Shown in pieces: positions 23,085 through 33,812 of a stretch of 64,000 bases of DNA. Source of the stretch: Nereocystis luetkeana (Eukaryota > Sar > Phaeophyceae > Laminariales > Laminariaceae); assembly GCA_031213475.1 (NCBI GenBank), contig JARUPZ010000012.1, positions 5,900,949 to 5,964,948 of the forward strand. Direction: 5' to 3'. A model generated the notes under the pieces. The model was not told the origin of the DNA, did no database searches, and saw only the letters and a program-made list of their open reading frames with translations. The translations under genes were made by a program, and so were the position numbers. Positions within the stretch are counted from its first letter, which is position 1, and every line of letters begins with the position of its first letter.

Positions 23085-24105
23085 CTACCGCAGTTCCCCT
23101 TCTACTCCTCCTGTTCCCCCCCCTCTCCGCATTCCCTTGGTCGGGTTTTCTGCCACTTCTCCTGTTGCCCCCCCCCCCCCGTTCCCTTGGTCTCCATCCA
23201 CGGCGGATGCGCGGCGCTGCCTACTCATCTCAGCCTCAGCCTCGTGCCACCTCACCACGAACCGTTCGGCTGCTTCAAGGATCCCCCGGTACCACTTCCC
23301 CGCCTTTTCGGCTGCAGTGAACCTAACCACAACGCGGTCTCAACTCCAAACACTAAGGGGGGCAACTTCCGTTAACCCCTTTAGAACCGCAGTCCCGTTT
23401 GGGCACAAAACTACTTGAAATTTGACTGGATTGTCCCCAGAACGGGACTGCGGTTCTAAAAGGGTTAACCCTCCGGTGGCTCGGAACTCCCCAAGGTCTT
23501 CGACTATGCATCTATGCCATGTCTTACACTGTCCGCCTGGTCTCGGGTTCTCCTCACCAGCTATCGTCCCGAACATTACCCGACTGGGTAATCGCTCCTT
23601 GCTTTGCCGTGCCACGCCCTCCGCGAAGAAGAGCCGCCGTTTACGAATGATCGTTTCGATGCTCTCGCAACGTGTCATCTTGAGGGCCTTCGCGTATGAG
23701 AGGATGGCATGGTTAGTACGAAGTCGGCGCTGGAAGTCAATGACTCGCAACAGGACTTGGTGGTGAGCCGTTCGAAGCTTGGCAAAGTGTTCCGCTCTGA
23801 GGGTCCACGTTACACGCCCGTACAGCAGGGTCTCAATCACCTCGGCCTTCAGCATTCGGACTTTAAGGCTAAGGGGGGCGGTCGTCCTATCATGCAACTC
23901 CGGGCCGAACCGTTTGAGGCATGCTCGCATGAGGCGAATCCGTCGGTCGATTTCGAGCGAGAGGTCAGCGTTTTCGTGGATAATGCCGCCTAGGTATAAG
24001 AACTGGGTCGTCTACTTATACCTCTGGCCTGCCGCTTCGATGACGAGCGGTGGTGCGAGGGTCGTCTGGTCTAGTGTATGTAGGATCATTGTCTAGGTAC
24101 GGATT
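23085..24105 (-). pseudogene. 5'-truncated LINE reverse-transcriptase fragment, split by a MITE
   Basis: Minus-strand peptide: QFLYLGGIIHENADLSLEID, KVRMLKAEVIETLLYG, HHQVLLRVIDFQRRLR, MTRCESIETIIRKRRLFFA and RVMFGTIAGEENPRPGGQ. These match the segment after the catalytic YADD motif in LINE-type reverse transcriptases. An in-frame TAG precedes TTQFLYLGG, and the 89-bp TTAA-family MITE at 23376 interrupts the C-terminal part. It is the inverted counterpart of 32638-33170. Confidence 0.85.
23376..23464. mobile_element. TTAA-family MITE inside the LINE fragment
   Basis: TTAA at 23372-23375 and 23465-23468. The uninterrupted sister sequence near 33040 reads CTTCCGTTGACCC on the minus strand, so the TTAA is a target duplication. 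Confidence 0.9.
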
Positions 24106-24596
24106 GGTGTCGGAATTTCAACGACCCACAGGGTCCATGTGGGCATGGGGCACCAGATACCAGTGATGCTAGATATTAATGGTAAGCAGGCGCCAGAGCT
24201 CGCTGGTACGTACGCACGTACCTGGTACCATGGTGGTAGGTATTATACGTACGTAGGCTACCGGGAGAGCTCCGGCCTGAACCGAACAGAAACTATGAAA
24301 CATAACGTAAAAAGCAACAACACAACAAAAACACCAACAATAACATATAAAGGCACGTTAAATTGTAGATTTACCACCTGTTCGAAAAAAATGTAAGCTG
24401 GCTTTTTCGTCACGCTCTCGATTTTGGTCCGCAAAGGATCAGGCTGCACCCAGTACCCAAGGGTCAGTTAGAAGGGTTCGGGTCCGGGTGGGGGGTCAGG
24501 TGGGTGTCGGACCAGGGTCCCAAGCGGTGCAAAAAATAAATACAGGCAGCAATAGCACAGCCGTCTGAGAGAGGCCTAACCGGATGGATCCGCCTA

Positions 24597-24701
24597 TTAC
24601 GGGGGACCATAGTAAATAGGACCAGAAATTGATGGTAAAAATAGGGAAATACATCGGTTTTTGTCGGTACCGTAGGTCCTATTAACTATGGTCCCCCGCA
24701 A
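24597..24701. mobile_element. TA-family MITE
   Basis: TTACGGGGGACCATAGTAAA on the left and TTAACTATGGTCCCCCGCAA on the right, flanked by TA. Confidence 0.85.
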
Positions 24702-24776
24702 TAGATGCACACCCAAGATACGAATACATTTCTTACTCTGTGCAGAAGAGAGAAGACTAGTAATAGTTAACCCTTT

Positions 24777-24867
24777 TTCGTAGAACAGCAGCCCCGTTTA
24801 GGGAACACCCGACTCAAATTCTAAGTAATTTGTCCCTAAAACGGGACTGCGGTCCTAAAAGGGATAA
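24777..24867. mobile_element. TTAA-family MITE, diverged
   Basis: TTAACCCTTTTTCGTAGAAC on the left; GGGACTGCGGTCCTAAAAGG then ATAA on the right. Confidence 0.75.
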
Positions 24868-24892
24868 GAGCAAATATGTCAGGAGACGGCAC

Positions 24893-25520
24893 TTTAACCC
24901 CTTGACGGACGGCATTTTCCCGTTTATTTACCGTGACGGACGCCAAACTACTACCAGGTACCTGGTAGGTTTTAGTGCAATTCGATGCAAGTCGACGAGG
25001 GAAGAAAATGCTGAAATCTTCTCGCGATAAAAATGAAGGCACGTACCGTAGCGGGAAGGGGGGAGAAGGGCCTACTATGTGACCCCGGATCTGAGTTACG
25101 AGTTGGAAGGAGAGAGAGAAGAAGATGTGCGAAGTTAATAAATGGGATGAGAAAAAAAAAAAAAGAAAAAAGTGCGTAACACTCGGATCACCACCCTTGA
25201 CCGATGAACGTTTTCCCTCCTTTGACCGTCTCCTGGCATATTTCAGGTATTTTCGGCCCGTATAGCACGCGACAACCCTCTTGGGGGCTTCACGTTCAAC
25301 AGAGGGACAATTGACAGCAGTTACTAGCGACGAGTGACCAAGGACGTCAGGAGGCAGCATTTCCACCCCTCGACAGACAGCAATTTTGCCTCGGCATGCC
25401 TCGCCCGACACCAAACTACTGCGAAGGTTCTTCTTAGTGTGGAACACTCGGCCCTACACCCCCCTTGACAAGCGCACGTTTTGCCTCGTTTGACATGTCT
25501 CCTGACATCTTTTGCAAGCG
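24893..25520. repeat. Pairs of diverged direct repeats around CAAACTACT
   Basis: GTCAGGAGACGGCACTTTAA with GACGCCAAACTACTA (about 24876-24960) is echoed by GTCAGGAGGCAGCATTTCC with GACACCAAACTACTG (about 25346-25420). The GTAACACTCGG and GTCTCCTGGCAT words (25177-25245) are echoed at 25441-25510. A SINE-like fragment is inserted between. Confidence 0.5.
24975..25171 (+). mobile_element. SINE-like module, 5'-truncated
   Basis: Begins in the body (GCAATTCGATGCAAGTCGAC) and runs through CTTCTCGCGATAAAAATGAA to a poly(A) tail at 25150-25171. The tRNA-like head is missing. Confidence 0.75.
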
Positions 25521-25655
25521 GCGATTACCACTGCGTGACTGGGGGATGACAGGACACTGGTTCCCGATTTACAACAGGGTGCGGGCGCAAAAGCAGTACG
25601 ACCTGCCCACCCGTCCTGCTGGGCTCACCCTCACGCTGCTCGTACGAGTAGACAG

Positions 25656-25753
25656 TTGACCCTTTTTAGGACTGCAGTCCCGTTTTGGGGACAAACCAGT
25701 CTAATTCTCAGTAGTTTGCACGTAAAACGGGACTCCAGTTCTAAAAGGGGTAA
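25656..25753. mobile_element. TTAA-family MITE
   Basis: TTGACCCTTTTTAGGACTGC on the left; GGGACTCCAGTTCTAAAAGG on the right. The flanking tetranucleotides have diverged from TTAA. Confidence 0.75.
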
Positions 25754-25812
25754 CTTTCCGTAACCATCACCAAAAAGTTCATCATTGCTTTGGTCGCTAT
25801 CTTGGAGTCCCA

Positions 25813-25912
25813 GTTTTAGTACTATAGTATTAATAGTCCCGTTTCGGGGACAAAGTGCTTATAATTTGAGTGGTTAGTCCCCGAAACGGGACTGCTGTAC
25901 TAAAAGGGTTTT
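25813..25912. mobile_element. TTAA-family MITE, left end degraded
   Basis: AGTCCCGTTTCGGGGACAAA and the inverted TTAGTCCCCGAAACGGGACT form the hairpin. It lies only 60 bases from the preceding copy. Confidence 0.75.
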
Positions 25913-26062
25913 ACCCTTGATGCGACTGAGGAGTGAGAAGGTCCGTCGGCGATGAATCCTGTTTCATGCGTGTCACGCTGAGTTTTCCGCTTATCAGGGG
26001 GCGGAAAAGGTCGTCTGTGTGTACGTACGGGCGCACGGAAAGGTCGGCAGACAACGTTGCAA

Positions 26063-26399
26063 TTTTTTATTTTTATTTTTTTTCCATCCCATTCATTATC
26101 TTCGCACATCTTCTTCTCTCTCCTTCCAACTCGTAACTCAGATCCGGGGTCACATAGCAAGCTCTTCTCCCCCCTTCCCGCTACGGTACGTGCCTTCATT
26201 TTTATCACGAGAAGATTTCAGCCTATTCTTCCCTCGTCGACTCGCATCGAATTGTGCCTACCCACGCTGCAAGGCGCTCTCAACAATTGAATCCCTTTTT
26301 TTATTTTTGCAAATAAAGTCAAAGTCCGACCCTCCTAGGGCTCGAACCCAGGACTCAAACAAGTAGAGTTCGAGGTTAACCACTTGAACCACCGGGGCG
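26063..26399 (-). mobile_element. tRNA-derived SINE-like module, complete copy
   Basis: On the minus strand: GCCCCGGTGGTTCAAGTGG, GGTTCGAGCCC (B box), GGATTCAATTGTTGAGAGCG, AATTCGATGCGAGTCGACGA, ending in an A-rich tail (T-rich at 26063-26084). Confidence 0.8.
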
Positions 26400-26411
26400 A
26401 CCGAATATCCT

Positions 26412-26540
26412 GTTGCGGTTGTTGTTGTTGTTCTCACATTAACTCACAATACAATGCAGTCCGTGGTCGCAGGGCCGGCTCCAATAACTCTGGAGTGGAA
26501 GAAATACCTCGGTAGTAAAACAGAGGCAAAAACAAAAAAC
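26412..26540 (-). repeat. (CAA)n-tailed interspersed element
   Basis: Reverse-oriented copy of the element at 18779 and 30108: GTTGTTGTT tail, then CTCACATTAACTCACAATAC and CCAATAACTCTGGAGTGGAA. It abuts the SINE-like copy. Confidence 0.8.
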
Positions 26541-26599
26541 CTGTAATGTTCCAACTCTGTCCGTAAAGGTGAGGCCCTTGTATCCCTCGTAATAATACT

Positions 26600-26697
26600 T
26601 TATCCCTTTTATAATCGCAGCCTCGTTTTGGGGGCAAACCAGTCAAATTCTGAGTACTTTGTGCCCACAACGGGACTGCGGTCCTAAAGGGGTTCAA
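26600..26697. mobile_element. TTAA-family MITE, diverged
   Basis: TATCCCTTTTATAATCGCAG on the left; GGGACTGCGGTCCTAAAGGG on the right. Confidence 0.7.
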
Positions 26698-26770
26698 GAC
26701 AGTCCTTGTATTTTCCCGACAGAGTGGGTAATTGCAATACTACCGTACCAATTGCAATACTACCGTACCA

Positions 26771-26880
26771 CCGTAGTGCGCGTGACCGCAGTAATTAGGA
26801 CCCATCATCTACATAAAAACCTATATATTACAGTATTTTAATCAACCATATTTGGTCCTGATTAAATTGTCCTCCCGTCA
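26771..26880. mobile_element. Degenerate TA-family MITE
   Basis: The ACATAAAAACCTATATATTA interior and ATATTTGGTCCTGATTAAAT right side match the family, but both terminal repeats have decayed. Confidence 0.5.
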
Positions 26881-26999
26881 AAATCTTTAGCGTATTCACT
26901 GTTGAGCGAGTACCACTAACTTTCTCAACCCGTTTGGGGGAATGCGACGATTAAATCCTGGACAACCACTTGCCGCACGAACCATGAGGAGGTGGCAGA

Positions 27000-27099
27000 T
27001 CAAACCCTTTCAGTGCTGCAGCGCACATATATACCTATTTGACTCTAATTCCAAGTAAGTTGTGCCCGAAACGGGAGTGCAGTCCTAAAAAGGGTCATT
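27000..27099. mobile_element. TTAA-family MITE, left arm degraded
   Basis: TTCCAAGTAAGTTGTGCCCG and AACGGGAGTGCAGTCCTAAA match the right arm; the left arm keeps only CAAACCCTTT and CTGCAGCG. Confidence 0.6.
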
Positions 27100-27252
27100 G
27101 TCCGAACGGGACCGGAAGAAGTTCACTCTTTGTTCTCCACATACCAGGTACACGGCATGATGCCTAAATTTTTTCTCTCGTGGGTATCTACCTGGTATAC
27201 CGTACGAGTATAACACGGATGACAGCACACCCCCCTTAAATAACACCCCCCC

Positions 27253-27318
27253 CGGTCATACGACTACGCCCATGCATGAGATCGAGTAGATCCCTCCTAT
27301 CGAGTACACCCCCCCCCC
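27253..27318 (+). repeat. Short poly(C)-ended repeat copy
   Basis: GGTCATACGACTACGCCC, CATGCATGAGATCGAGTAG and CTATCGAGTACA followed by a C tract. Only the end of the repeat is present. Confidence 0.75.
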
Positions 27319-28379
27319 ACCCTACAAAAGCACACTCGAAAGGGTATACCTGGTACGTACCAGGTATACGAGTAGTACGTTTTATTGTTTTTCGACCGTC
27401 ATTATATCACCGGGGGTCATTACATCACCGGGGGTACGTTGAACACAACACGCCCCCTTCGGACGTACCCCTGAAAACACATCAAACTCCAAAATATGAC
27501 ACCCGGTGGACGCCATTCACCCGTTCTGGATACCCGTGCCAGCCATACATCGAAGTTGATTGGTTCTTTTTTTCTTCGTTCCATACTGGTAACTGGTAAC
27601 CGCTACGAGTACGCACGGGTGCGGTAGTTTAGTGGCGAAGCACGGAATCAGACGCTACGAACCGAAACCAACGCGGACTGAAACGGTGCCGGTAATCGGT
27701 AACGTTATTTTTCGTGTTCGGTGTGGGTTAGAACGAAAGGTTTCCCATCAATATGCATGTCAGCAGTCAGCAGTCAGCAGTCAGCTTGTCAGTGGGACTA
27801 AGGCTTTCGAGGTGCAATCCTCGAGACTTTCGTCATCGAATGTGGTACCGATACCGGCAACCTTTCCCCAAAGATCGCAGAAATGTTTTTTTTTATTAGT
27901 GCTGTCATCCCCGCGTTACCGTTACGTATGTATAAGCCTGAGCCTTTTAAAATCTCCGGCATCGCGTGGGAAGGGAAACAAATAACTGGCTTCAGACCCG
28001 AAACCTTCACGCCCCCTTTATGGGTATATACTATGCCCCTTGTAACACACCCTGCAGTCTGCCGGGGGTCGGTACAAACTCCATCGACAATCAAAGGTAC
28101 CGCTAGCACACCTCCTCGTTATCACACTCCCTGTAATCTGGCCGAGTCTGTTCGCACTCGTTACGAAGCGACCGGCGTCCCTTTATCACACCCCCCTCGT
28201 TATGACACCCCGCCGCTATCACTCCCCCCAGGGGCGGGGCTCCCGTGCACATAGTGCCTATCACCGGGGGTACGCTAGATACCACACCCCCATGTACAAG
28301 CACCGTCGGTTATGACATTTTCAAAAAGTTGAAAAAAAATGATGACCGGGGTGTGCTTTCATCCGTATTACCAGGTACC

Positions 28380-29451
28380 TGGGTACTACGTACCAGATAC
28401 TGGTATGCGGTACGCCGACGGACAGGGGAATGATAAAGAGGCCCAGACACTGTGGGCTATGCTCTATGCTGACGATGCAGGCATAGTATCGAGATCACCC
28501 AACGGCCTGGAGAGGATGATGACGGTGATCGTGTCTGCGTGTGCCGCTTTCGGCCTGACGGTCTCGGAGGCCAAGACGGAGATAATGTGTCTGCAAACGA
28601 AAGTTGGGGGGAACGTGCCGTTCACCGTCACCGCAGCCGGCCAGGTGTACAAACAAACGACCGAGTTTGTGTATCTGGGCGGGGCTATCAGCGCAGATTG
28701 GACGGGCAGAAGTGTCGAGGTAACGCGTCGACTCCAGAGGGCATGGGCATGCTTCGGACGGTATAAGATGGAAATCTATGACCGCCCGGGTGTGCGCCTA
28801 CGCCTGAAGGTGCGAATGCTGAGAGCCGAGGTGATCGAAACGTTGCTTTACGGTTGCGTTACTTGGAGACCGAGCAAGACTGATTACGGTAGGCTACGGG
28901 AGGTCCACCACAAGATGCTCCTCCGATGCATCGGCTGGCGAAAACGAAAGCGCGAAGACCACATTCTATCCTATGCTAGCGCGCTTCTCAGGACAAAATC
29001 TGAAAGCGTTGAGACGACGGTACGCAGACGTAGGCTCTTGTTTGCGGGCTTTGTGACACGCATGGGAGAGGAGCGTCTGCCGAAGAGGGTGATGTTTGGG
29101 GAGATGGTTGGGGGTAAGGGTTACTCCGGAGGACAGGAGTGGGACTGGATGAGGTACCTTGAGGAGGACCTCAAGGAGTTCGGCATCAAGCTCGAAGGGT
29201 GGCGCGAGGCAGCACAGAAAGCCGGCAGATGGTTCCGACGGGTCGACGAAGGGGCGCAGGCCTTCATGCGGAAAAGGCATACAGATGAGAAGGAGGCATC
29301 GGCAGAACGGCATAGAATAGCTGCAACAACGACCACAGCCGTTGACGCCAACGCGAGTGCGCAGAATGGCAGGGAAGAGGGGGGGGGCGAAAGGGGGACG
29401 AGGGGGAATGGGGGGGGGGAGGGGGGGGAGGCGGTCTGCCCAACAGACTGA
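28380..29451 (+). pseudogene. 5'-truncated LINE reverse-transcriptase ORF (intact C-terminal 350 aa)
   Basis: One open frame carries MLYADDAGIVSRS (the catalytic YADD box of reverse transcriptase), SEAKTEIMCLQTK, TEFVYLGGAISADWTGRS, VRMLRAEVIETLLYGCVTW and HHKMLLRCIGWRKRKRE. It ends in a Gly/Glu-rich tail at a TGA (29449-29451). The fingers and most of the palm before YADD, and any endonuclease, are missing, so it is a fragment despite lacking internal stops. It is related to, but a different subfamily from, the fragments at 23 and 33 kb. Confidence 0.85.
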
Positions 29452-29745
29452 AGCCTGGTTATGGCCATCATCGTCATGATGCACTCCCTTCTTTGGGACC
29501 CAAGTAACTAGCATGGTGCCATCTGGGCAACGTTGCGTGTCTGTATGCTCCAGTGCCTGCCTTTCGTCTTTCGTCTTTTCTTTCCCCCCCGCCCGTGATT
29601 ATCGCTTTTTTGTCCCTTCCCGTTTGTACCTCTTTGTGTCTTTGCTGGTATGGTCCGTTTTGCCTTTTTTTGCGTTTTGCTATCTGCTTCTGTTTTTATT
29701 TTGTTTTGTTTTTTCGCTTCGCTTCATCTTTTTTTAGGTTTCCAG

Positions 29746-30021
29746 CCCCAGGTGGGTCGGACTTTGACTTTATTTGCAAAAATAAAAAAAGGATTCAATT
29801 GTTGAGAGCGCCTTGCAGCGTGGGTAGGTACAATTCGATGCGAGTCGACGAGGGAAGAAAAGGCTGAAATCTTCTCGCGATAAAAATGAAGGCACGTACC
29901 GTAGCGGGAAGGGGGGAGAAGAGCCTGCTATGTGACCCCGGACCTGAGTTACGAGTTGGAAGGAGAGAGAAGAAGCTGTGCGAAGATAATGAATGAGATG
30001 AGAAAGAAAAAGAAGAAGAAG
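29746..30021 (+). mobile_element. SINE-like module, head truncated
   Basis: Starts at CCCCAGGTGGGTCGGACTTT (the end of the tRNA-like part), then GGATTCAATTGTTGAGAGCG and the family body, ending in an A/G-rich tail. It lies 295 bases after the LINE stop, in the same orientation. Confidence 0.8.
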
Positions 30022-30107
30022 GTTTTTGTCTGCTATTTTCCTTTTTGCTTCCCTGGTGTCCGCAGTGGTTGAGTGCGTATGCTTGTTTTTTGTTTTTGCC
30101 TCTGTTT

Positions 30108-30190
30108 TACTTTAGGTATTTCTTCCACTCCAGAGTTATTGGAGCCTGTCCTGCGACCACGGACTGCATTGTATTGTGAGTTAATGTTAG

Positions 30191-30237
<47 letters not shown>
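30108..30237 (+). repeat. (CAA)n-tailed interspersed element
   Basis: GGTATTTCTTCCACTCCAGA, GACCACGGACTGCATTG and GAGTTAATGTTAGAACAAC then about 15 CAA units. Nearly identical to 18779-18890. Confidence 0.85.
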
Positions 30238-31721
30238 CTGCATTGCCTGCTGCGTGCACACGTGCACACACTGAGCGTTGGTTGAACACACCGCAATTCT
30301 CAAACATAGACAGCAGTACTTGCTGCACCTGGTACCAATTCCTGCGGTGCTAACCTGTACGGAAATGTAAGGAACGTTTGAACTTGAATATTATAACCAA
30401 TACAGTTCTTACACTTTCGGACAGATTGGTGTATGCTTCGTGTCGTCAAACCTTTTTCGTGAAATAAAAAGCTAGACTTTGCATTGCGGGGCAAGCGAAG
30501 CGGTCTGGTAGGATGTGTCAGGATGCGGCTGTTCTTCGCGGGAAAGCCTAGCAGGACGGTTCTCGGAGGCTGCCTGTGTGGCTTGCTTGCTCGCGAAGGG
30601 TGAAGATGGTTCCTTCGTGGTGATCAAGGACGAGCAAAGCGATGGTACCGGTCAATTCAGGGGAATATATGGTACTTTTTACAGCAGTGACTGCTTCTGT
30701 ACACACATATGCGTTGATAAATAGCATGCGCTATCCGAACGGGCAGAAAGCAGGGGACGAGTGGCTGGCAACGAAACCGAACACCGAACAAATGCATGTG
30801 ACAAGGGGCGCCGACGAGGGGGAGGGGGGCGCTCACATGGTGGGGGTGGCTTGGCTTTCGCTGGAGTAGGGAGAAACAGCGATGCCTTTCGACGAGACAG
30901 CAGTGCCCAAAATATATGTCGCTCCGTCCTTGGGTTGCGTCTCCTCTCCTGTCCCTTTTTGATTCCCTCCTGACCTCGCCAACCTTCTTCCTTGCCACCA
31001 CCACCACTAATTGAACGCAGCACCAGAGGCTTTGGCACTGGTATCAGAAGCGGTCTCTCTCGTTCCCTGCGTGCTGCGAAGCTAAGCTGCTGCTGCGACG
31101 TTCAGCTCCTAGTCTCCTCGTGCATCGAATCAAACAATCAATCAAATAGATGACTCATGCGGCGTGATTTGTGGACCAATCAAAATATCAGCATTGGTTG
31201 ACATGTTGACATTCGATTGGAGTTTTATTTTTATAACGGTTTTCTTTTTTCGTACGATAGTTGTTGGCAGACATCGCGACAACGCACAGCGCAAAGCTTG
31301 AACACGGCGCATCTCTGCGAGTTGCAAGGTACACTTCTGTCGATTGTCTTACAAAGCTATACAAGGCCCTGAAGGCCCTACGTCGCTCGCATTCAGCTGT
31401 GGACTCTGATGTGGAGCTGCAGCAAGAAACAGTCGGGCTGGTCTGTTCGGTCGTTTCTACCGTTTTCTATAATCCGACGTCGTTACACTGCACGTTATAC
31501 CGCGATCCCGGCTAGGTTGTTTGCCACCTCGTTGTTGGTGTTTTCTGCGAGGCTACCATGACATGATGAGACAGAACACACATGAGAACTACGAGGGAAG
31601 ATGGAGCCGTTGAGGTGGAAGGTGAACCGTTGGGGCACAGCTTCGGCACCATTGTATTGTCGACTCGCAACCAACCATCCAAACGAAGAAACGTTTCAAA
31701 GATCTCATGTATGTGCGAGTG

Positions 31722-31850
31722 CTCTTCACATTCGTTCTTTCTAGCCGTCGACATCCAGCACAGCCAGTGTCTGTGCCGATTCTTCAATCCGAGAGACACA
31801 AGTTATTATGTGGTCACAAGACTACGCCACAGAGATACTCGTACTAGATT
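31722..31850 (+). repeat. CGTCGACATCCAGCACAACC-family repeat copy
   Basis: CCGTCGACATCCAGCACAGC, GTGCCGATTCTTCAATCC and GTGGTCACAAGACTACGCC in the family order. Confidence 0.75.
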
Positions 31851-32089
31851 GTTTGCAGTAACAGCTATTATTAATTATAAATAAGCAGAGAAGACAATGT
31901 GCAATATGTCATCATGCTGGATACTGGGTACGACAGGCACGACATACACATTCTATAAAAAGGGGGGGGGGGGGGATGTCGCAAGAACAAAGAGAAAGCA
32001 GCAGCACTGCAGTGTGTGTGTTCTTCTTTCGATTTGTCTACCTTGTTTTTGTTTTTTCTTTGATTGTTTCTTATTTCATAGATTGCGTA

Positions 32090-32515
32090 TGCCGTGCCTG
32101 TCGTATCTAGTACCTGGTATGATGACATGGCTTTGCATTGCCCACACTGCAGTGCATACTGCACACGTGGCAACGAAGCATCTCTGTGGCGTAGCTTTGT
32201 GACCACAGAACTTGTATCTCTTCTAGGATTGAAGAATCGGCACGGACACTGGTTGTACTGGATGTCGACGGGTAGAAAGAACGGTTTAACACACACAGTT
32301 CTTTCTACCCGTCGACATCCTGCACAACCAGTGTCCGTGCTGATTCTTCAATCCTGCGTCGTACAGAGATACAAGTTCTGTGGTCACGAAACTGCGCCAC
32401 AGAGATACTATTATTACGATTGTGCATTGTTTTGCAGTGAAAGAAGAGTAGAGAATGCAATGCCATCTCATCTCATCGTAGTAGTGGATACGACAGGCAC
32501 GACATACACATTATA
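32090..32515. repeat. Large palindrome of the CGTCGACATCCAGCACAACC family
   Basis: Two inverted copies meet near 32290 with about 10 bases between them. Left arm (minus) and right arm (plus) both read TTCTTTCTACCCGTCGACAT, ACCAGTGTCCGTG, GATTCTTCAATCC, GATACAAGTTCTGTGGTCAC and, further out, ATACGACAGGCACG. Arms are about 200 bases each. Confidence 0.85.
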
Positions 32516-32637
32516 TGGAAGAGAAAAAACAAAACAAAACGAATCGAACGAGAAAAACAAGAAAGAAAAAGTGTCTTGCCTGCCCGCAGGGAAGGTTGCA
32601 AGACAAAAATGTAGAACGAGCTAATCAAACGATACCA

Positions 32638-33170
32638 TTGCATAGTCCGAATGCTGAAGGCCGAGGTGATAGAGACCCTGCTGTACGGGTGTGTGACGTG
32701 GACCCTCAGAGCGGAACACGTTGCCAAGCTTCGAACGGCTCACCACCAAGTCCTGTTGCGAGTCATTGGCTTCCAGCGCCGACTTCTCGTACTAACCATG
32801 CCACCCTCTCATACGCGAAGGCCCTCAAGATGACACGTTGCGAGAGCATCGAAACGACCGTTCGTGAACGGCGGCTCTTCTTTGCGGGGGGCTTGGCACA
32901 GCAAAGCAAGGAGCGATTACTCAGTCGGGTAATGTTCGGGACGATAGCTGGCGGGGAGAACCCGAGACCAGGCGGACAGTGTAAGACATGGCATAGATGC
33001 ATAGTCGAAGGCCTTAGGGAGTTCCGAGCCACCGAAGGGTCAACGGAAGTTGCCCCCTTAGTGTTTGGATTTGAGACCGCGTTGTGGTCCACTGCAGCCA
33101 AAAAGACGGGGAAGTGGTACCGGGGGATCCTTGAAGCAGCCGAACGGTTCGTGGTGAGGTGACACGAGGC
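32638..33170 (+). pseudogene. 5'-truncated LINE reverse-transcriptase fragment
   Basis: MLKAEVIETLLYGCVTWTL, AKLRTAHHQVLLRVIGFQRR, then a frame change near 32790 into TNHATLSYAKALKMTRCESI, RRLFFAGGLAQQSKERL and KKTGKWYRGILEAAERFVVR. It is the uninterrupted sister of the minus-strand fragment at 23 kb and shows its pre-insertion site. Confidence 0.85.
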
Positions 33171-33709
33171 TGAGGCTGAGAGATGAGCATGCAGCGCCGC
33201 GCATCCGCCGTGGATGGAAACCAAGGGAATGGGGGGGGGGGGGGGGGAACAGGAGAAGTGGCAGAAAACCCGACCAAGGGAATGCGGAGAGGGGGGGGAA
33301 CAGGAGGAGTAGAAGGGGAACTGCGGTAGTAAACGAAAGTAGGAAGGAGATGGCAGACAAGGCACCAGGCCGACTAGGAAGCAGGACATGACCATACTAC
33401 TATTAATAGTGCCACCAACTGGTGCAGCTGGTTTGAACGTGGTCTTCCCTTGTCTTCTCTTTTAGTTTTGTTTTTTTCTTTCTTGCGCTGATTCTCCGTG
33501 ATTTTTATTTTATTTCTTTCTCTTCCTTTTTTTATCGATAAGCCGTAGTGAAGGAGTCGTGTGGCGTGGGTGGATGTGACGAACCTGCTTTGCTTGTTTC
33601 GTATTGTCTGACGCCAAGGGGCTGGGCATAGTTGACGAACGCAGGGCGGAGACGGCAGTCTGGGTAGCAAGGTACCAGGCGGACTAGCAGGGAGAACCCG
33701 GCTATACTA

Positions 33710-33812
33710 TTACGGAGGACCATAGTTAATAGGACCAAATATTGTTAGTAAAAATGGTTATATATAGGCTTTTATGTACACTATAAGTCCTATTAACTAT
33801 GGCCCCCCGTAA
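33710..33812. mobile_element. TA-family MITE with known empty site
   Basis: TTACGGAGGACCATAGTTAA and its inverted end CCCCCCGTAA, flanked by TA at 33708-33709 and 33813-33814. The paralogous sequence at 22690-22715 (plus-strand TACGAGTAGTATAGCC) lacks the element and has one TA. Confidence 0.9.

Noticed and set aside
26400..30300. CRISPR array suggested by regularly repeated short palindromes and (CAA)n blocks
   Set aside because: The repeats are dispersed MITEs and (CAA)n elements in mixed orientations with no constant spacer length, in a clearly eukaryotic context.
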